From assembly GCA_945889235.1 (NCBI GenBank), contig CAMDBK010000001.1, positions 1-64,000 of the forward strand: a DNA stretch of 64,000 nucleotides, written 5' to 3'. Of the stretch, positions 16,140 to 25,038 are shown piece by piece (position 1 is the first letter of the stretch; every line of letters starts with the position of its first letter). The notes beneath the pieces are model-generated. The model was not told the DNA's origin and did not search any database. It worked only from the letters and a program-made list of their open reading frames with translations. The DNA is from Chitinophaga pinensis (GTDB lineage: Bacteria; Bacteroidota; Bacteroidia; SXHM01). Made by a program: the position numbers and the translations under genes.

Positions 16140-17504
16140 TTACGCCCCAATATAACTTCCCCCGCAAACGCGCAGCGTTTGTCCGTTGATACCTGCCGCT
16201 CCCGGTGAGGAAAGAAAGGTAATCATATCTGCTACATCTTCGGCTAAGCCACCTTGGTTTAGATTGCTTAGTCTGCGTCCGCCCATTTTAGTGAAGAGAG
16301 GCATTTTGGCTGTCATTTTGGTTTCAATAAAACCGGGAGCAACAGCATTTGCTGTTATGTTATTTGCAGCAAGTTCTTCTGCTAATGCTTTTACATAACC
16401 AATGATTCCTGCTTTGGTAGCCGCATAATTTGTCTGCCCGAAATTTCCTGAAAATCCGGAGATGGAAGAAAGACAAACAATGCGTCCGTTGTTACGGATG
16501 GTACCAGATTTCAGCAATAAATTATTTGTTCTGATAAGCGCTTGAAGATTTACATTCAAAACCATGTCCCAGTATTTCTCATCCATTTTTGCAATGGTTT
16601 TATCGCGGGTAATTCCGGCATTGTGAATGAGAATGTCAACACCGTTGAATTCTTTTTTCAGGTAATCATTAATGAGTTGTGCAGACTCTTCTTTGCTCAT
16701 ATCAGCAGCAAGAAATTTTCCGTTGATGGAGTCGGCAACTTTTTTTCCTGCTTCTGAATCTTCGGGTCTGTCTAATACAATTACGGTTGCTCCTTCGGCA
16801 GCCAATTTACGGGCAGTGGCTTCGCCAATACCGCGCGCAGCGCCTGTTACCAAAGCAATTTTTCCTGCCAAAGAATTTTCCAGCGGAACAATTTGCGGAA
16901 TAGTTCCGCTTGAATTAATTCTGAAAACCTGTGCCGTTACAAATGCAGATGCTTCTGAAAAAAGAAAATGCAAAACAGGGAACAATTGTTTTTCTGTTAC
17001 GTTTTTATTTTCAATCCGAACCAGATTTACCGTTGCTCCTTTTCTGCCAATCTCTTTTGCAACCGAGCGTGAGAAACCGTCTATCGCTTGTTGTGCAGCC
17101 TCACTCTCTGCCCCCCTCTCCCTTGGAGAGGGGCTGGGTGTGAGGCTTATTATTACGATACGAGCATTATTTGCCAGCTTTCCCGCATTCGCATGAAAAA
17201 AATCATACAGTGATTTCAGTTGTGCAACAGTTTCAATTCCTGTGGCATCAAACAACAACACATCTGCTCTGTCTTCGGCAGGAAGAGAATTTATTATAGC
17301 GTGTCCGCCCAACTCATCATAGATATTGCTGAGAACAGAAGCATTGATTGCGCCCGTTGCAGTAACAACTTTTTTACCGGCAAGAATTTGTTTTTTCCAA
17401 CTTCCTTTCAGTCGTTTCAGTCGCGGAGGAACTGTAATTCCAAGTACATTGAAAACTGATTTCCATCCCGGTTTGTGCCCGTATTCCAATATAAAGTCTG
17501 CCAT
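16140..17504 (-). CDS. long FabG-type 3-oxoacyl-ACP/CoA reductase with repeat insertion
   Basis: This 454-residue protein has the length and two-part build of high-molecular-weight FabG (FabG4-like). A degenerate N-terminal Rossmann half is followed by an active short-chain dehydrogenase half with TGAARGIG (220-227), NAG (295-297), Ser ~347 and YAATK (360-364). It would reduce 3-oxoacyl thioesters with NAD(P)H. Residues 121-135 (LTPSPSPRERGAESE) are the translation of a dispersed palindromic repeat lying in a loop of the N-terminal half. The frame is kept, so the gene looks intact. It is convergent with the aldehyde dehydrogenase gene. Confidence 0.88.
   Translation of the reverse strand: MADFILEYGHKPGWKSVFNVLGITVPPRLKRLKGSWKKQILAGKKVVTATGAINASVLSNIYDELGGHAIINSLPAEDRADVLLFDATGIETVAQLKSLYDFFHANAGKLANNARIVIISLTPSPSPRERGAESEAAQQAIDGFSRSVAKEIGRKGATVNLVRIENKNVTEKQLFPVLHFLFSEASAFVTAQVFRINSSGTIPQIVPLENSLAGKIALVTGAARGIGEATARKLAAEGATVIVLDRPEDSEAGKKVADSINGKFLAADMSKEESAQLINDYLKKEFNGVDILIHNAGITRDKTIAKMDEKYWDMVLNVNLQALIRTNNLLLKSGTIRNNGRIVCLSSISGFSGNFGQTNYAATKAGIIGYVKALAEELAANNITANAVAPGFIETKMTAKMPLFTKMGGRRLSNLNQGGLAEDVADMITFLSSPGAAGINGQTLRVCGGSYIGA
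17113..17133. repeat. CCCCTCTCC palindrome inserted in a coding region
   Basis: CCCCTCTCC-CTT-GGAGAGGGG has perfect 9-bp arms and lies inside the FabG-type gene. The surrounding bases (17100-17144) encode the peptide LTPSPSPRERGAESE, a recurrent translation product of this repeat type. Confidence 0.85.
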
Positions 17505-17524
17505 GATTTATTTTTTTGTGTTGC

Positions 17525-17532
17525 CAAAAATA
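17525..17532 (-). promoter_or_regulatory. -7 box for the FabG-type gene
   Basis: On the minus strand TATTTTTG is an exact TAnnTTTG, 20 nt before the start at 17504. No clear -33 element. Confidence 0.35.
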
Positions 17533-17601
17533 GACATTCGTTGCAGATTTGCGATTTGTTGCCGGGTGAAAGCATCACGAATAAATACTTATGGTTTTTT
17601 T

Positions 17602-17609
17602 TACTTTTG
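17602..17609 (+). promoter_or_regulatory. -7-like box abutting the SGNH lipoprotein start
   Basis: TACTTTTG is an exact TAnnTTTG but ends only 4 nt before the ATG at 17614. If real, the mRNA would be leaderless; it may be chance. Confidence 0.25.
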
Positions 17610-17613
17610 ATGC

Positions 17614-18699
17614 ATGAAAAATTCTATTGTCATATCACTGCTTTCATCACTCATTATTTTTTCCTGTTCTTCCCCGAAATCTTCAGAGAACAAGGAAACT
17701 CCCGGTGAAAATAAAGTTGCAGAAACGTTTGAACTGAAGCCTCACTTTGGTGAAACCGAATCAAATTATTATGTAGCAGATTCAATTGCAGGTCATATTC
17801 ATCAGCCTAATACTATAAAGGAATTCAAGTGGCCCGAGCATCCGTTGGGAAAGCTGGTGATTAAAACAAATAACTTAGGATTTAAGGAAGACAGCGATAC
17901 AAAAATTGAAAAAAATTCAAATACATTTCGTGTAATTGTTACCGGTGATTCACATATTGATGGTGTGGTTTACAATTCAGAATCATTTCCGAATCAACTG
18001 GAAGAAATGATTAATTTAAAAGTTTCCGGTAATGATGTTGCGTGGGAAATTATCAATGCAGGAGCGGGTTATTATGGACCACAGAATTATTTTGGAGTAT
18101 TGAAACGATTTGAATCTTTGAAGCCCGATTTGTTTATTGTTACAATTTATATAGGCAATGATTTTTTAGATGCAGTAAGAATTGAGAATGAAAATAACCG
18201 GCTGACTGTTCCCGAACGGAAAGACGATTATTATTATGATTTATGGGCGGTAGATGAAAAGCATCCCGGATTTACCGGACAACTGATGAATCAGGTAAAG
18301 TTTTTTAAAAAATTTCCTGAATTTAAAACTACGGCAATTTCAATAACTCAAAAACAGTTAACCCTTATAAAAGAACAGTGCGATAAAAATAAAATCGGAC
18401 TTTACATTTTGCTTTTGCCTACAAAGGTTGATGTTGAGCCTGCAACAGACGAAGCAAGCATTAAAGATGTTCAGAGTATGCTCAAATTTTCTAATGATGA
18501 TTTGAAAATAAACAGGGAACTGACAGAAAAACTGATAGAATGGTTAAAAACAAATAACCTTAACTATGTTGACCTGTACGATAATTGGAAAGAGAAAAAA
18601 GGAACTGAAGAATTATTCTGGAAAGCAGATTATCATTTGAATGATAAGGGTCACAAGAGTATTGCTGAAATTATGCAACCCATAATTTCTCAACACTGA
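17614..18699 (+). CDS. SGNH/GDSL-type hydrolase lipoprotein
   Basis: The 361-residue protein has a lipoprotein signal with lipobox IFSC (Cys ~18), so it is probably membrane-anchored. The SGNH blocks are visible: GDSH with the nucleophile Ser, the Gly in NAGAGYYGPQNY, GND with the Asn, and DYHLNDKGH with the Asp/His pair. The family hydrolyses esters, often acetyl groups on polysaccharides or lipids. The substrate is not inferable. GDSH in place of GDSL is acceptable in the family. Confidence 0.82.
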   Translation: MKNSIVISLLSSLIIFSCSSPKSSENKETPGENKVAETFELKPHFGETESNYYVADSIAGHIHQPNTIKEFKWPEHPLGKLVIKTNNLGFKEDSDTKIEKNSNTFRVIVTGDSHIDGVVYNSESFPNQLEEMINLKVSGNDVAWEIINAGAGYYGPQNYFGVLKRFESLKPDLFIVTIYIGNDFLDAVRIENENNRLTVPERKDDYYYDLWAVDEKHPGFTGQLMNQVKFFKKFPEFKTTAISITQKQLTLIKEQCDKNKIGLYILLLPTKVDVEPATDEASIKDVQSMLKFSNDDLKINRELTEKLIEWLKTNNLNYVDLYDNWKEKKGTEELFWKADYHLNDKGHKSIAEIMQPIISQH

Positions 18700-18739
18700 G
18701 CAAACTTTTTCTGTATTCAGGTGTTATCATTTCATTAAT

Positions 18740-18771
18740 TTTGACTTTGCTCTCACAGAGTTCTATCTTTG
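18740..18771 (+). promoter_or_regulatory. promoter of the superoxide dismutase gene
   Basis: TTTG at 18740-18743, a 20-nt spacer, and TATCTTTG at 18764-18771 are a perfect match to the Bacteroidota -33/-7 consensus. The mRNA leader would be roughly 45-50 nt. Confidence 0.7.
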
Positions 18772-18824
18772 AACCCGTAAACTTTTAAACCTTTAAACTT
18801 TCTAAACCTTATAAACTAAAAAAC

Positions 18825-19427
18825 ATGGCATTTGAATTACCAAAACTCCCTTATGAATACACTGCACTTGAACCGCATATTGATGCACGCACTATGGAAA
18901 TCCATCACAGCAAGCATCACAACGCGTACGTAACTAATCTGAATAAAGCGATTGAAGGAACACCGCTTGCATCGCAATCACTGGAAGAAATTCTGAAAGG
19001 AATTTCTAAAGCTAGCGCTGCTGTTCGCAACAATGGGGGAGGACACTTTAATCACAGCCTTTTCTGGAAAGTGATGAAACCCGGAGGCGGTGGATTGCCT
19101 TCCGGTGATCTGGCTGCTGCCATTAACCGCGACTTCGGTTCGTTTGATACATTTAAAGAACAGTTTAACAATGCAGGAGCAACACGTTTCGGTTCAGGCT
19201 GGGCATGGCTGATTGTTCATGACGGGAAATTAGTTGTTTCCTCTTCACCTAATCAGGATAATCCGTTGATGGATATTGCTGAAGTAAAAGGTACTCCTAT
19301 TCTTGGCCTTGATGTTTGGGAACATGCCTATTACCTCAACTACCAAAACCGCAGACCTGATTACATTGCCGCTTTCTGGAATGTAATTAACTGGGATGAA
19401 GTAGCTGCGAATTTGAAAAAGGCGTAA
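18825..19427 (+). CDS. sodA: superoxide dismutase, Mn-type features
   Basis: This 200-residue enzyme converts superoxide to oxygen and hydrogen peroxide. Metal ligands are His27, His77 (NHSLF), Asp163 and His167 (DVWEHAYY). Gly in NGGGHFNHS together with Gln ~144 in PNQDNPLMD is the outer-sphere arrangement of Mn enzymes rather than Fe enzymes; cambialistic use of Fe cannot be excluded. No signal peptide, so cytoplasmic. It has a consensus promoter and is followed by an inverted repeat at 19433. Confidence 0.94.
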   Translation: MAFELPKLPYEYTALEPHIDARTMEIHHSKHHNAYVTNLNKAIEGTPLASQSLEEILKGISKASAAVRNNGGGHFNHSLFWKVMKPGGGGLPSGDLAAAINRDFGSFDTFKEQFNNAGATRFGSGWAWLIVHDGKLVVSSSPNQDNPLMDIAEVKGTPILGLDVWEHAYYLNYQNRRPDYIAAFWNVINWDEVAANLKKA

Positions 19428-19432
19428 GGAAG

Positions 19433-19506
19433 CGTCATTGCGAGGGTTTTTCACCCGAAGCAATCTCACCTCATAAGGAGATTGCTTCGCTACGCTCGCA
19501 ATGACG
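19433..19506. repeat. CGTCATTGCGAG-family inverted repeat, second copy
   Basis: It begins CGTCATTGCGAG and ends CTCGCAATGACG, with inner GAAGCAATCTC and GAGATTGCTTC arms. It lacks the CCCGATAGCTATCGGG insert seen at 5843. It lies between the convergent sod gene and the membrane-protein gene at 19514. Confidence 0.9.
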
Positions 19507-19513
19507 TTGCTCA

Positions 19514-21370
19514 TTATTTTAGTTTTATTTCTTCCCACTCCACGCTGAACTGCGGCTTATAAACATAGGAATGGTCGGTGTAAATAAATTTTATTGCTTT
19601 TACTTTTTCGCCTTTCAGACTGTCGTTATAATATTCTAAATAGGGTGCAACCCAAATTCCGCTTTCACTGTTTTGCACTACTAATCGGTGTTTCTTTATA
19701 CTGTCATTTTCTAACTGATACAGCATATAATACTCAGGCTCTTTGTATAAAGCGTGTTTGAGTTTACCGGCCAACGTTTTGTCAACAGTAAATTTCATGC
19801 GCAATGCTGTTGCTTCTTTTAATTCGGGAAGAGGAGTCCATTCATTCCAGATGACAGTGTTTGTATGATTGAATTTTTCAACCGTTAGTTTTTCTTTTGC
19901 AGTGCGTTTCAGAATTCTTATTTTTTCGTCTTCATATACCTGAGCATAGTTATTCATAATTGCAAAATTCACTTGCCCGTCATCACTCAGAATGTAGCGC
20001 TGGTCAATGCTGGTCATCTCACTCCAGATATTAAGTTTAGTCCAGATGTAATACTGTGGCGCATTTTCTGAACTCAGAAAATCTGCATTTACTTTATCAA
20101 GTATTGCTGTATTCACACAGCCAAGCTGAAACAAAGGGCGGTTCTTATAATTCAGGTTATTGACAGCAACATAACTTACTTCCCATGGAAAAATATCAAC
20201 AGTATTGTTTGAGAGAATTTTTTTCGCGCTGTCTGCCAGTATAACTGTCTCCAGATTTTTTTCAGAAAGGCGATTGTAAAAATCCGCTTCACTTCCATTC
20301 AGTATGTTTAATGAATTTTTGAAATTGGTAAATTCTCCATATTCCATTTTTACCTCAATATAAAAATGTTCAATTTGAACCATATTTTTATAATAGAGAT
20401 ACGGCATGGCGGCTAATGCCGCCAGTTGCAAGAGTTTTACTTTTTCCTGTGCAAAAAATAAAACAGCGGTAAACAAAATCAGAAAATTGAAAAATGTTTT
20501 TGCGTGATAATTTTCTTCACGTGCAATGGAGTAGCGAAACACCGCCCACAATGACAATGCAAAAATTACATAAACTGTATTTACATTTTCAGTCCGGAAT
20601 ATCAACCAATAACCTGCAATAAAACTCACCAGCAACAGCAAGAGAGTTTTATCGTTAGTGGCATTTACTGAAGTTGCACCAAGGTTTCCGTTGCTGATAA
20701 AAAACCAATTGCGGAGGTGTAACAAGCTGCCATCTAAATTGTGATTGATAACAAGCCACAACAAAAAATAGACGCTGAAACCAATTCCCAACGTAAGTAA
20801 AAGATTGTTAAACTTTTTGTTTCGGACAAAATCAAGAATAAGGTATGAAGCTGCCATCATTACCGATGCAGCAGCAATATTTATTTTTACAAAAAACGAA
20901 AGTGCGGTAACAACAATTGCAATAGTGAGAAAATAATTTTTGCGCGCGGTAGAGTGCAGCAGCAGCGCAATGGCAACACAGCCCATCATTTTTTCGTCAA
21001 TGCGCAGGTTGGCGCTGAGCAACAAAGCAGCAATAAAAAACAACCACAAGCCTTTTTGCTTAATACTTTTTGTTGCCTGAAAAATAAGCCATACAAAAAG
21101 CAATTGAAAAATAAACGTGAACAAAAAAGCGATAAGAAAATTATTTCCAATCAATAAAGGAAAGCGGATAAAACCCAGCGGACCATAACTGAAGATGACA
21201 TCGCTGCCATGAGAAATTCCCTGATTGAAAAAATAATTGAAAGCAAAAACATAACTTTGGTCTAAGCCTGTTCCCATTACCGGTTCAAATGCAGGGAAGG
21301 TATAAACAGCCAGAAATAAAATGAGCAGTATCGGAAGAAACGGAATTCCCTTTAGTTCTATTTTATTCAA
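19514..21370 (-). CDS. multi-pass membrane protein, GT-C-like layout, unknown function
   Basis: This 618-residue protein has about ten membrane segments in its first ~320 residues and a soluble C-terminal part of ~290 residues. An early loop contains GLDQSYVFAFNYFF and VIFSYGPLGFIRFP. This layout resembles GT-C type glycosyltransferases and related envelope proteins, but no catalytic motif is certain. Its start overlaps the end of the upstream T9SS gene by 8 nt, indicating translational coupling. Confidence 0.6.
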   Translation of the reverse strand: MNKIELKGIPFLPILLILFLAVYTFPAFEPVMGTGLDQSYVFAFNYFFNQGISHGSDVIFSYGPLGFIRFPLLIGNNFLIAFLFTFIFQLLFVWLIFQATKSIKQKGLWLFFIAALLLSANLRIDEKMMGCVAIALLLHSTARKNYFLTIAIVVTALSFFVKINIAAASVMMAASYLILDFVRNKKFNNLLLTLGIGFSVYFLLWLVINHNLDGSLLHLRNWFFISNGNLGATSVNATNDKTLLLLLVSFIAGYWLIFRTENVNTVYVIFALSLWAVFRYSIAREENYHAKTFFNFLILFTAVLFFAQEKVKLLQLAALAAMPYLYYKNMVQIEHFYIEVKMEYGEFTNFKNSLNILNGSEADFYNRLSEKNLETVILADSAKKILSNNTVDIFPWEVSYVAVNNLNYKNRPLFQLGCVNTAILDKVNADFLSSENAPQYYIWTKLNIWSEMTSIDQRYILSDDGQVNFAIMNNYAQVYEDEKIRILKRTAKEKLTVEKFNHTNTVIWNEWTPLPELKEATALRMKFTVDKTLAGKLKHALYKEPEYYMLYQLENDSIKKHRLVVQNSESGIWVAPYLEYYNDSLKGEKVKAIKFIYTDHSYVYKPQFSVEWEEIKLK

Positions 21371-23006
21371 CTATCAGTTTTTTAGTGGAAACAAAATCTT
21401 TTGTTTTTATTTTAATGAAATAGATTCCTTTTTTTTCGGGTAAAATAATTTTATAATTCTGTTTGCCTTTTGAAACGGAAGGATAGAAAAATTCCTCTTC
21501 TGTTTTACCCGATTCGTTGATTACAAAAACAGAAACATCCGTCTTTGCTGCAACATTAAATGACAGATTAACACTTCCTGACGCGGGATTGGGAAACAAA
21601 CTCAGTTGCAGTGTTTCATTTTGGTTGAACGAAATTGGTTTTTCGCCCAACGCATTTCCTTTAATAATATTTACTTTATAAATGGTGGGCGAGGCAAAAC
21701 TATTCTGGTCAGGATTAAAACTCATGGCATAGGCAAAACTGCTGTTTACACCGCCAACAATATATCCTGCAAATGAAATGTCTGCGGTTACTTTATTAAG
21801 GTCAATGATTTCGTGTTCCAGTAAATCCAGATTTTCATTCACAATAAATTCAGATCCCGAACCCAGAAAACCGGGAAGTTCATTCCCCAGTTTTACCTCT
21901 TCCATAGTGCCATCACTTTTTCGTGTAACACGTGCTACTGTTTTTACAAAAGGGAAACTGGGGTCTTCAACAATAGCTCCGGTTGAATCAACAATATATT
22001 GCGCCACACCTCCGAAAAATACAGTGTGCATGGCGTTTGCAACCGAATCATAAACCGGAATATTTGCACAGTGATAATGATTTAATTTCTGCTGAAAAGT
22101 ATTTACAACCGTAAATCCTGCGGTATCAATATCAATCGGTTCAAGATAAGGAACACCAACAAATTCAACCGGAAAAACTCCGCTGAATGCGGTAAGCCCA
22201 ACGTTTCGGTTGGGGAATATTTGTTTCACAAGGTTGTAATCTCTTCTTCGCATGGCAGCGGAATCAACCCATTCAGCAATGGGAGAAAAAGAAAGACTGT
22301 TCGCATCAACGTTAATATCAAATTTTTTAATGGCGTATGTATATCGTTGCCAGTAAACGGTATCTCCACTAATTACGGGGATTGGCGCTACTTCTCCATC
22401 GAACAGGTGACCGAAAACAAGGTAGAAATGTGTGTCAATAAAATTCAATCTGCCTCCGGTAACTTTAAAATAATCAGAACGGATTGTTTTGAACCAGGGC
22501 GAAATATCATCACCGTTTATTACAGCCTGTATCAGGCTATCCACGCTGACAGCAGTAAGGTATGGAAACGTAATTTTCATGTTTGCAGCAGTTGAAAACC
22601 CATAACCACCGGAGATAAAAAGGGTTCCGTTGTTTGTTGTAAAATTTGAATTGGTTGAACTCAGCTGGTCGCGCACACTATCCGGAAGTACCGACAGTCC
22701 GGATTTCCAAACCTGTTGCGTGGCTGGCTCAACAACGTAAATACTATCGTTGCGCAAATTAGCCGGAAAAGCACCTGGTTGCGGAATATGTAATCCATCT
22801 CTGCGTCCCCCAATGATTAGCCACTTGCCATTGTGTTGCGAAAAATTAAATGAATGCAGCCCCGGAAAACCGGGAATAGTAACCGGTTCAAGTGAAACAG
22901 TAAAAGCAGTTGGCTGCTGGGCAAAACTATTGATGCACAAAAAGAGAAGAATAATTGTTACCCGTTCAGCTAAATTCCGGTCTTTTATAATTACGTTAAT
23001 TTTCAT
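21363..23006 (-). CDS. T9SS sorting-domain protein, kelch-like
   Basis: The 547-residue protein has an N-terminal signal segment (ERVTIILLFLCINSFAQ, ~residues 14-30) and a T9SS domain over the last ~80 residues (SLFPNPASGSVNLSF, GIYFIKIKTKDF). The start at 23006 gives a somewhat long basic n-region; a shorter start is possible. The body has KWLIIGGRRDGLH and TLFISGGYGF, suggestive of kelch-type blades. The 8-nt overlap with the membrane-protein gene downstream suggests that the two work together at the cell surface, which is an inference. Confidence 0.75.
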   Translation of the reverse strand: MKINVIIKDRNLAERVTIILLFLCINSFAQQPTAFTVSLEPVTIPGFPGLHSFNFSQHNGKWLIIGGRRDGLHIPQPGAFPANLRNDSIYVVEPATQQVWKSGLSVLPDSVRDQLSSTNSNFTTNNGTLFISGGYGFSTAANMKITFPYLTAVSVDSLIQAVINGDDISPWFKTIRSDYFKVTGGRLNFIDTHFYLVFGHLFDGEVAPIPVISGDTVYWQRYTYAIKKFDINVDANSLSFSPIAEWVDSAAMRRRDYNLVKQIFPNRNVGLTAFSGVFPVEFVGVPYLEPIDIDTAGFTVVNTFQQKLNHYHCANIPVYDSVANAMHTVFFGGVAQYIVDSTGAIVEDPSFPFVKTVARVTRKSDGTMEEVKLGNELPGFLGSGSEFIVNENLDLLEHEIIDLNKVTADISFAGYIVGGVNSSFAYAMSFNPDQNSFASPTIYKVNIIKGNALGEKPISFNQNETLQLSLFPNPASGSVNLSFNVAAKTDVSVFVINESGKTEEEFFYPSVSKGKQNYKIILPEKKGIYFIKIKTKDFVSTKKLIVE

Positions 23007-23010
23007 TTGC

Positions 23011-23018
23011 TATGTTTG
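23011..23018 (+). promoter_or_regulatory. -7 box for the gene at 23037
   Basis: TATGTTTG is an exact TAnnTTTG ending 18 nt before the ATG at 23037. The nearest TTTA (22984-22987) is 23 nt upstream, a poor -33. Confidence 0.35.
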
Positions 23019-23036
23019 TCAAAGAAAATCAAAAAT

Positions 23037-23909
23037 ATGAAAAGAATACTACTACTCAGTTTTATCATCTGCGCAATCATCTCATCTGCAAAATCACAGG
23101 ATTACAACTTTGGATTTGAATCATGGATTGACCATGGAACTTATGAAGAGCCAGAGTTTTGGGGAACATTTAATCCTGTTCAGTTTATAGGTATTCAGGT
23201 AATAAAAGATACGGTTGATGTTTATCAGGGAAACTATTCATTAAAACTTTCGGCAGGACCAATTCCCGCTGCTGTAGCGGTTTTAGGAAGTATTAATGTC
23301 AACAGTGCTTTGATTGAACCCGGCAGACCTTACAACCAGCGCCCAACAAAATTGAAATGCTATTACAAAACAATTTTGATAAATAATGATTCATCAGCTA
23401 TTGCCGCTTTTTTAACAAAATACAACACGGTAACGCATCAACGCGATACGATTGCAGTAGCCGGAAAATTATTTCACAGCGATGTAACTTCATGGACTTT
23501 ACTTGAAAATGATTTTGTGTATCGCTCTGCTGAAACGCCTGATACGATTGGAATAATATTATCATCAACCGCTAATCCTGATGGTTTGGGAAATGAAGGT
23601 TGCGAACTTTATATTGATGCGATGGAGTTGGTACTTCCGTCATCTTCTGGTGTTGAAGAACAAGCTACAAAAAACAGTATCAGTATTTTTCCGAATCCGG
23701 TAAAGGATGAATTAAAAATTTCAAACACCGGAATTGCTGAAAAATTTTTTGTTCATTTTTATGACATTACAGGTAAGGAAATTTACTCTTCCTCTTTTTC
23801 ATCTTCTTCTGAAAGCATCGCTGTTAAAGAATTTGCTCCCGGAAAGTATTCGGTGAAAATTGATAATGGAGAAAAAATAAAATTCTTGGGCTCGTTTCTG
23901 AAAGAGTAG
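23037..23909 (+). CDS. T9SS sorting-domain protein with jelly-roll-like N-terminal domain
   Basis: This 290-residue protein starts at the ATG at 23037 (MKRILLLSFIIC, signal peptide ending AKSQ); upstream codons are excluded. The N-terminal ~200 residues (NFGFESWIDHG, EEPEFWGTFNP, YQGNYSLKL) look like the carbohydrate-binding or jelly-roll modules found in Bacteroidota surface proteins. The last ~70 residues form a T9SS domain (SIFPNPVKDELKI, FAPGKYSVKI). Ligand unknown. It is divergent from the kelch-like T9SS gene with 30 nt between starts. Confidence 0.8.
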   Translation: MKRILLLSFIICAIISSAKSQDYNFGFESWIDHGTYEEPEFWGTFNPVQFIGIQVIKDTVDVYQGNYSLKLSAGPIPAAVAVLGSINVNSALIEPGRPYNQRPTKLKCYYKTILINNDSSAIAAFLTKYNTVTHQRDTIAVAGKLFHSDVTSWTLLENDFVYRSAETPDTIGIILSSTANPDGLGNEGCELYIDAMELVLPSSSGVEEQATKNSISIFPNPVKDELKISNTGIAEKFFVHFYDITGKEIYSSSFSSSSESIAVKEFAPGKYSVKIDNGEKIKFLGSFLKE

Positions 23910-23912
23910 TTT

Positions 23913-24281
23913 TTAATTGGTGAAACTTCCCCATTTCACCACCATGATAAACTCATTTTCAATTGGTAAATATCCATAATCGTAGCAGAGTTTATAGGTG
24001 CTGCCTTTTAAAGTTGTGTGAGTATGCGTGTGGTATTTGAAATTAAATCCTTTGTCGGTTAATTTTGATTTGCTGATTTTTGCTTTGCCTTCGGGCGATA
24101 CAATGCTGTCTAATATTCTGCGGTTCTTGCGAAGAATATTATTTACGTTTCGCATTTCGGCAGTGGTGTCGCTGTTGGCTTTGTTGTTGTAATTGCTGCG
24201 ACACTGGTCGTCACAGAATTTTTTGTCGGCACGGCCTTTTAAAGGTTCGCCACATTCAAGACACTGTTTTTCTTCTTGCAT
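23913..24281 (-). CDS. small zinc-ribbon protein, Bacteroidota conserved type
   Basis: The 122-residue protein starts at the ATG at 24281 (MQEEKQCLECG). The open frame continues upstream to 24392, but those codons come from an inverted repeat and are rejected. CLEC and FCDDQC form a probable four-Cys zinc ribbon at residues ~6-28, followed by a helical part and a C-terminal domain ending MVVKWGSF. Such proteins are conserved in Bacteroidota with unknown role, possibly nucleic-acid binding. It is convergent with the gene at 23037. Confidence 0.7.
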   Translation of the reverse strand: MQEEKQCLECGEPLKGRADKKFCDDQCRSNYNNKANSDTTAEMRNVNNILRKNRRILDSIVSPEGKAKISKSKLTDKGFNFKYHTHTHTTLKGSTYKLCYDYGYLPIENEFIMVVKWGSFTN

Positions 24282-24316
24282 GGTGTTGTTTTTTAATGGA
24301 AAGCGGATGACGGGGA

Positions 24317-24402
24317 TGGCACACGGATGACACGGATTTAACTGATTGGCGCGGATTTTAAAATCTGTATTTATCCGCCCAATCCGTGTCATCCGTGTGC
24401 CA
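24317..24402. repeat. long inverted repeat of the ATCCGTGTCATCCGTGT family
   Basis: A 22-bp perfect arm at 24317-24338 (core ACACGGATGACACGGATT) is inverted at 24381-24402, and the inner part pairs partly around GATTTTAAAATC. It lies upstream of the zinc-ribbon gene and creates a false N-terminal extension of its frame. Confidence 0.9.
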
Positions 24403-24554
24403 TTCCTTCCGCTAAAGTAAAAAAAAATCCCGATTACAAACGCTTATACTCGTTTATTTTCAGAAGTAAACGGATAAGAACCGACTACGGCTTGGTGGTG
24501 GATGTTCCTTTGTGCCGACAATTAATTCATGTCTAACTAAAAAACAAAAACATC
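24403..24554. other. intergenic region before ssb, no gene seen
   Basis: This AT-rich stretch between the inverted repeat and ssb holds no convincing gene. A small hairpin (CGTTTA...TAAACG near 24453-24474) is visible. I find no promoter match I would trust. Confidence 0.4.
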
Positions 24555-24902
24555 ATGAACACATTAAGAAACAGCGTACGTTTAATCGGAAACTTAGGAA
24601 CAAACCCTGAAGTAAAAGAATTTGAACAAGGCAAAAAAGTTGCACGCATCGCACTTGCCACCAACGAAACATTCACCAACGCAAAAGGTGAAAAAGTAAC
24701 AGAAACCTGCTGGCACAATCTAGTTGCCTGGGGAAAAACTGCGGAACTTGCACAGAAGTACCTGACCAAAGGCAGCGAAGTTGCTATTGAAGGAAAACTT
24801 ACTTCACGCAACTACACTAACAAAGAAGGTGAGAAAAAATATGTTACTGAAATTGTGGTAAATGAGTTGCTGTTTTTGAGTAAAGCAGCCGGTAAACAGT
24901 AA
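24555..24902 (+). CDS. ssb: single-stranded DNA-binding protein, short form
   Basis: The OB-fold SSB domain is clear: NSVRLIGNLGTNPEVKEF, ALATNETFTN, CWHNLVAWGKTAELAQKYL, KGSEVAIEGKLTSRNY and the Tyr-rich end. At 115 residues it consists of the OB fold only and ends SKAAGKQ. It lacks the Pro/Gly-rich linker and the acidic DDDIPF-like tip through which SSB recruits partner enzymes. It may be a second, specialised SSB of the genome rather than the main replicative one. A hairpin terminator follows. Confidence 0.93.
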   Translation: MNTLRNSVRLIGNLGTNPEVKEFEQGKKVARIALATNETFTNAKGEKVTETCWHNLVAWGKTAELAQKYLTKGSEVAIEGKLTSRNYTNKEGEKKYVTEIVVNELLFLSKAAGKQ

Positions 24903-24922
24903 TCGGTTATCAGTTATTGGTG

Positions 24923-24970
24923 AAAAACCGTCCTGAGATCTCGATAGCTATCGAGACGGGGCGGTTTTTT
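24923..24970 (+). terminator. ssb terminator with nested palindrome in the loop
   Basis: AAAAACCGTCC pairs with GGGCGGTTTTT (one U-G wobble) and is followed by T. The loop contains a perfect 16-bp palindrome, CTCGATAGCTATCGAG (24940-24955), closely related to the CCCGATAGCTATCGGG core found in other repeats. Confidence 0.75.
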
Positions 24971-25038
24971 ATACTATATTTGAGTTTTGGATAAGATTTG
25001 GGTCTTTATCTCCATTCTTATCCCGAACTCAACTCAGG

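Noticed and set aside
19245..19538. Minus-strand frame with IASVAKQSPYEVRLL
   Set aside because: Translation of the CGTCATTGCGAG repeat extended into the antisense of the sod gene.
24282..24392. N-terminal extension of the zinc-ribbon protein
   Set aside because: The codons are the ATCCGTGTC inverted repeat; the ATG at 24281 gives the expected protein.
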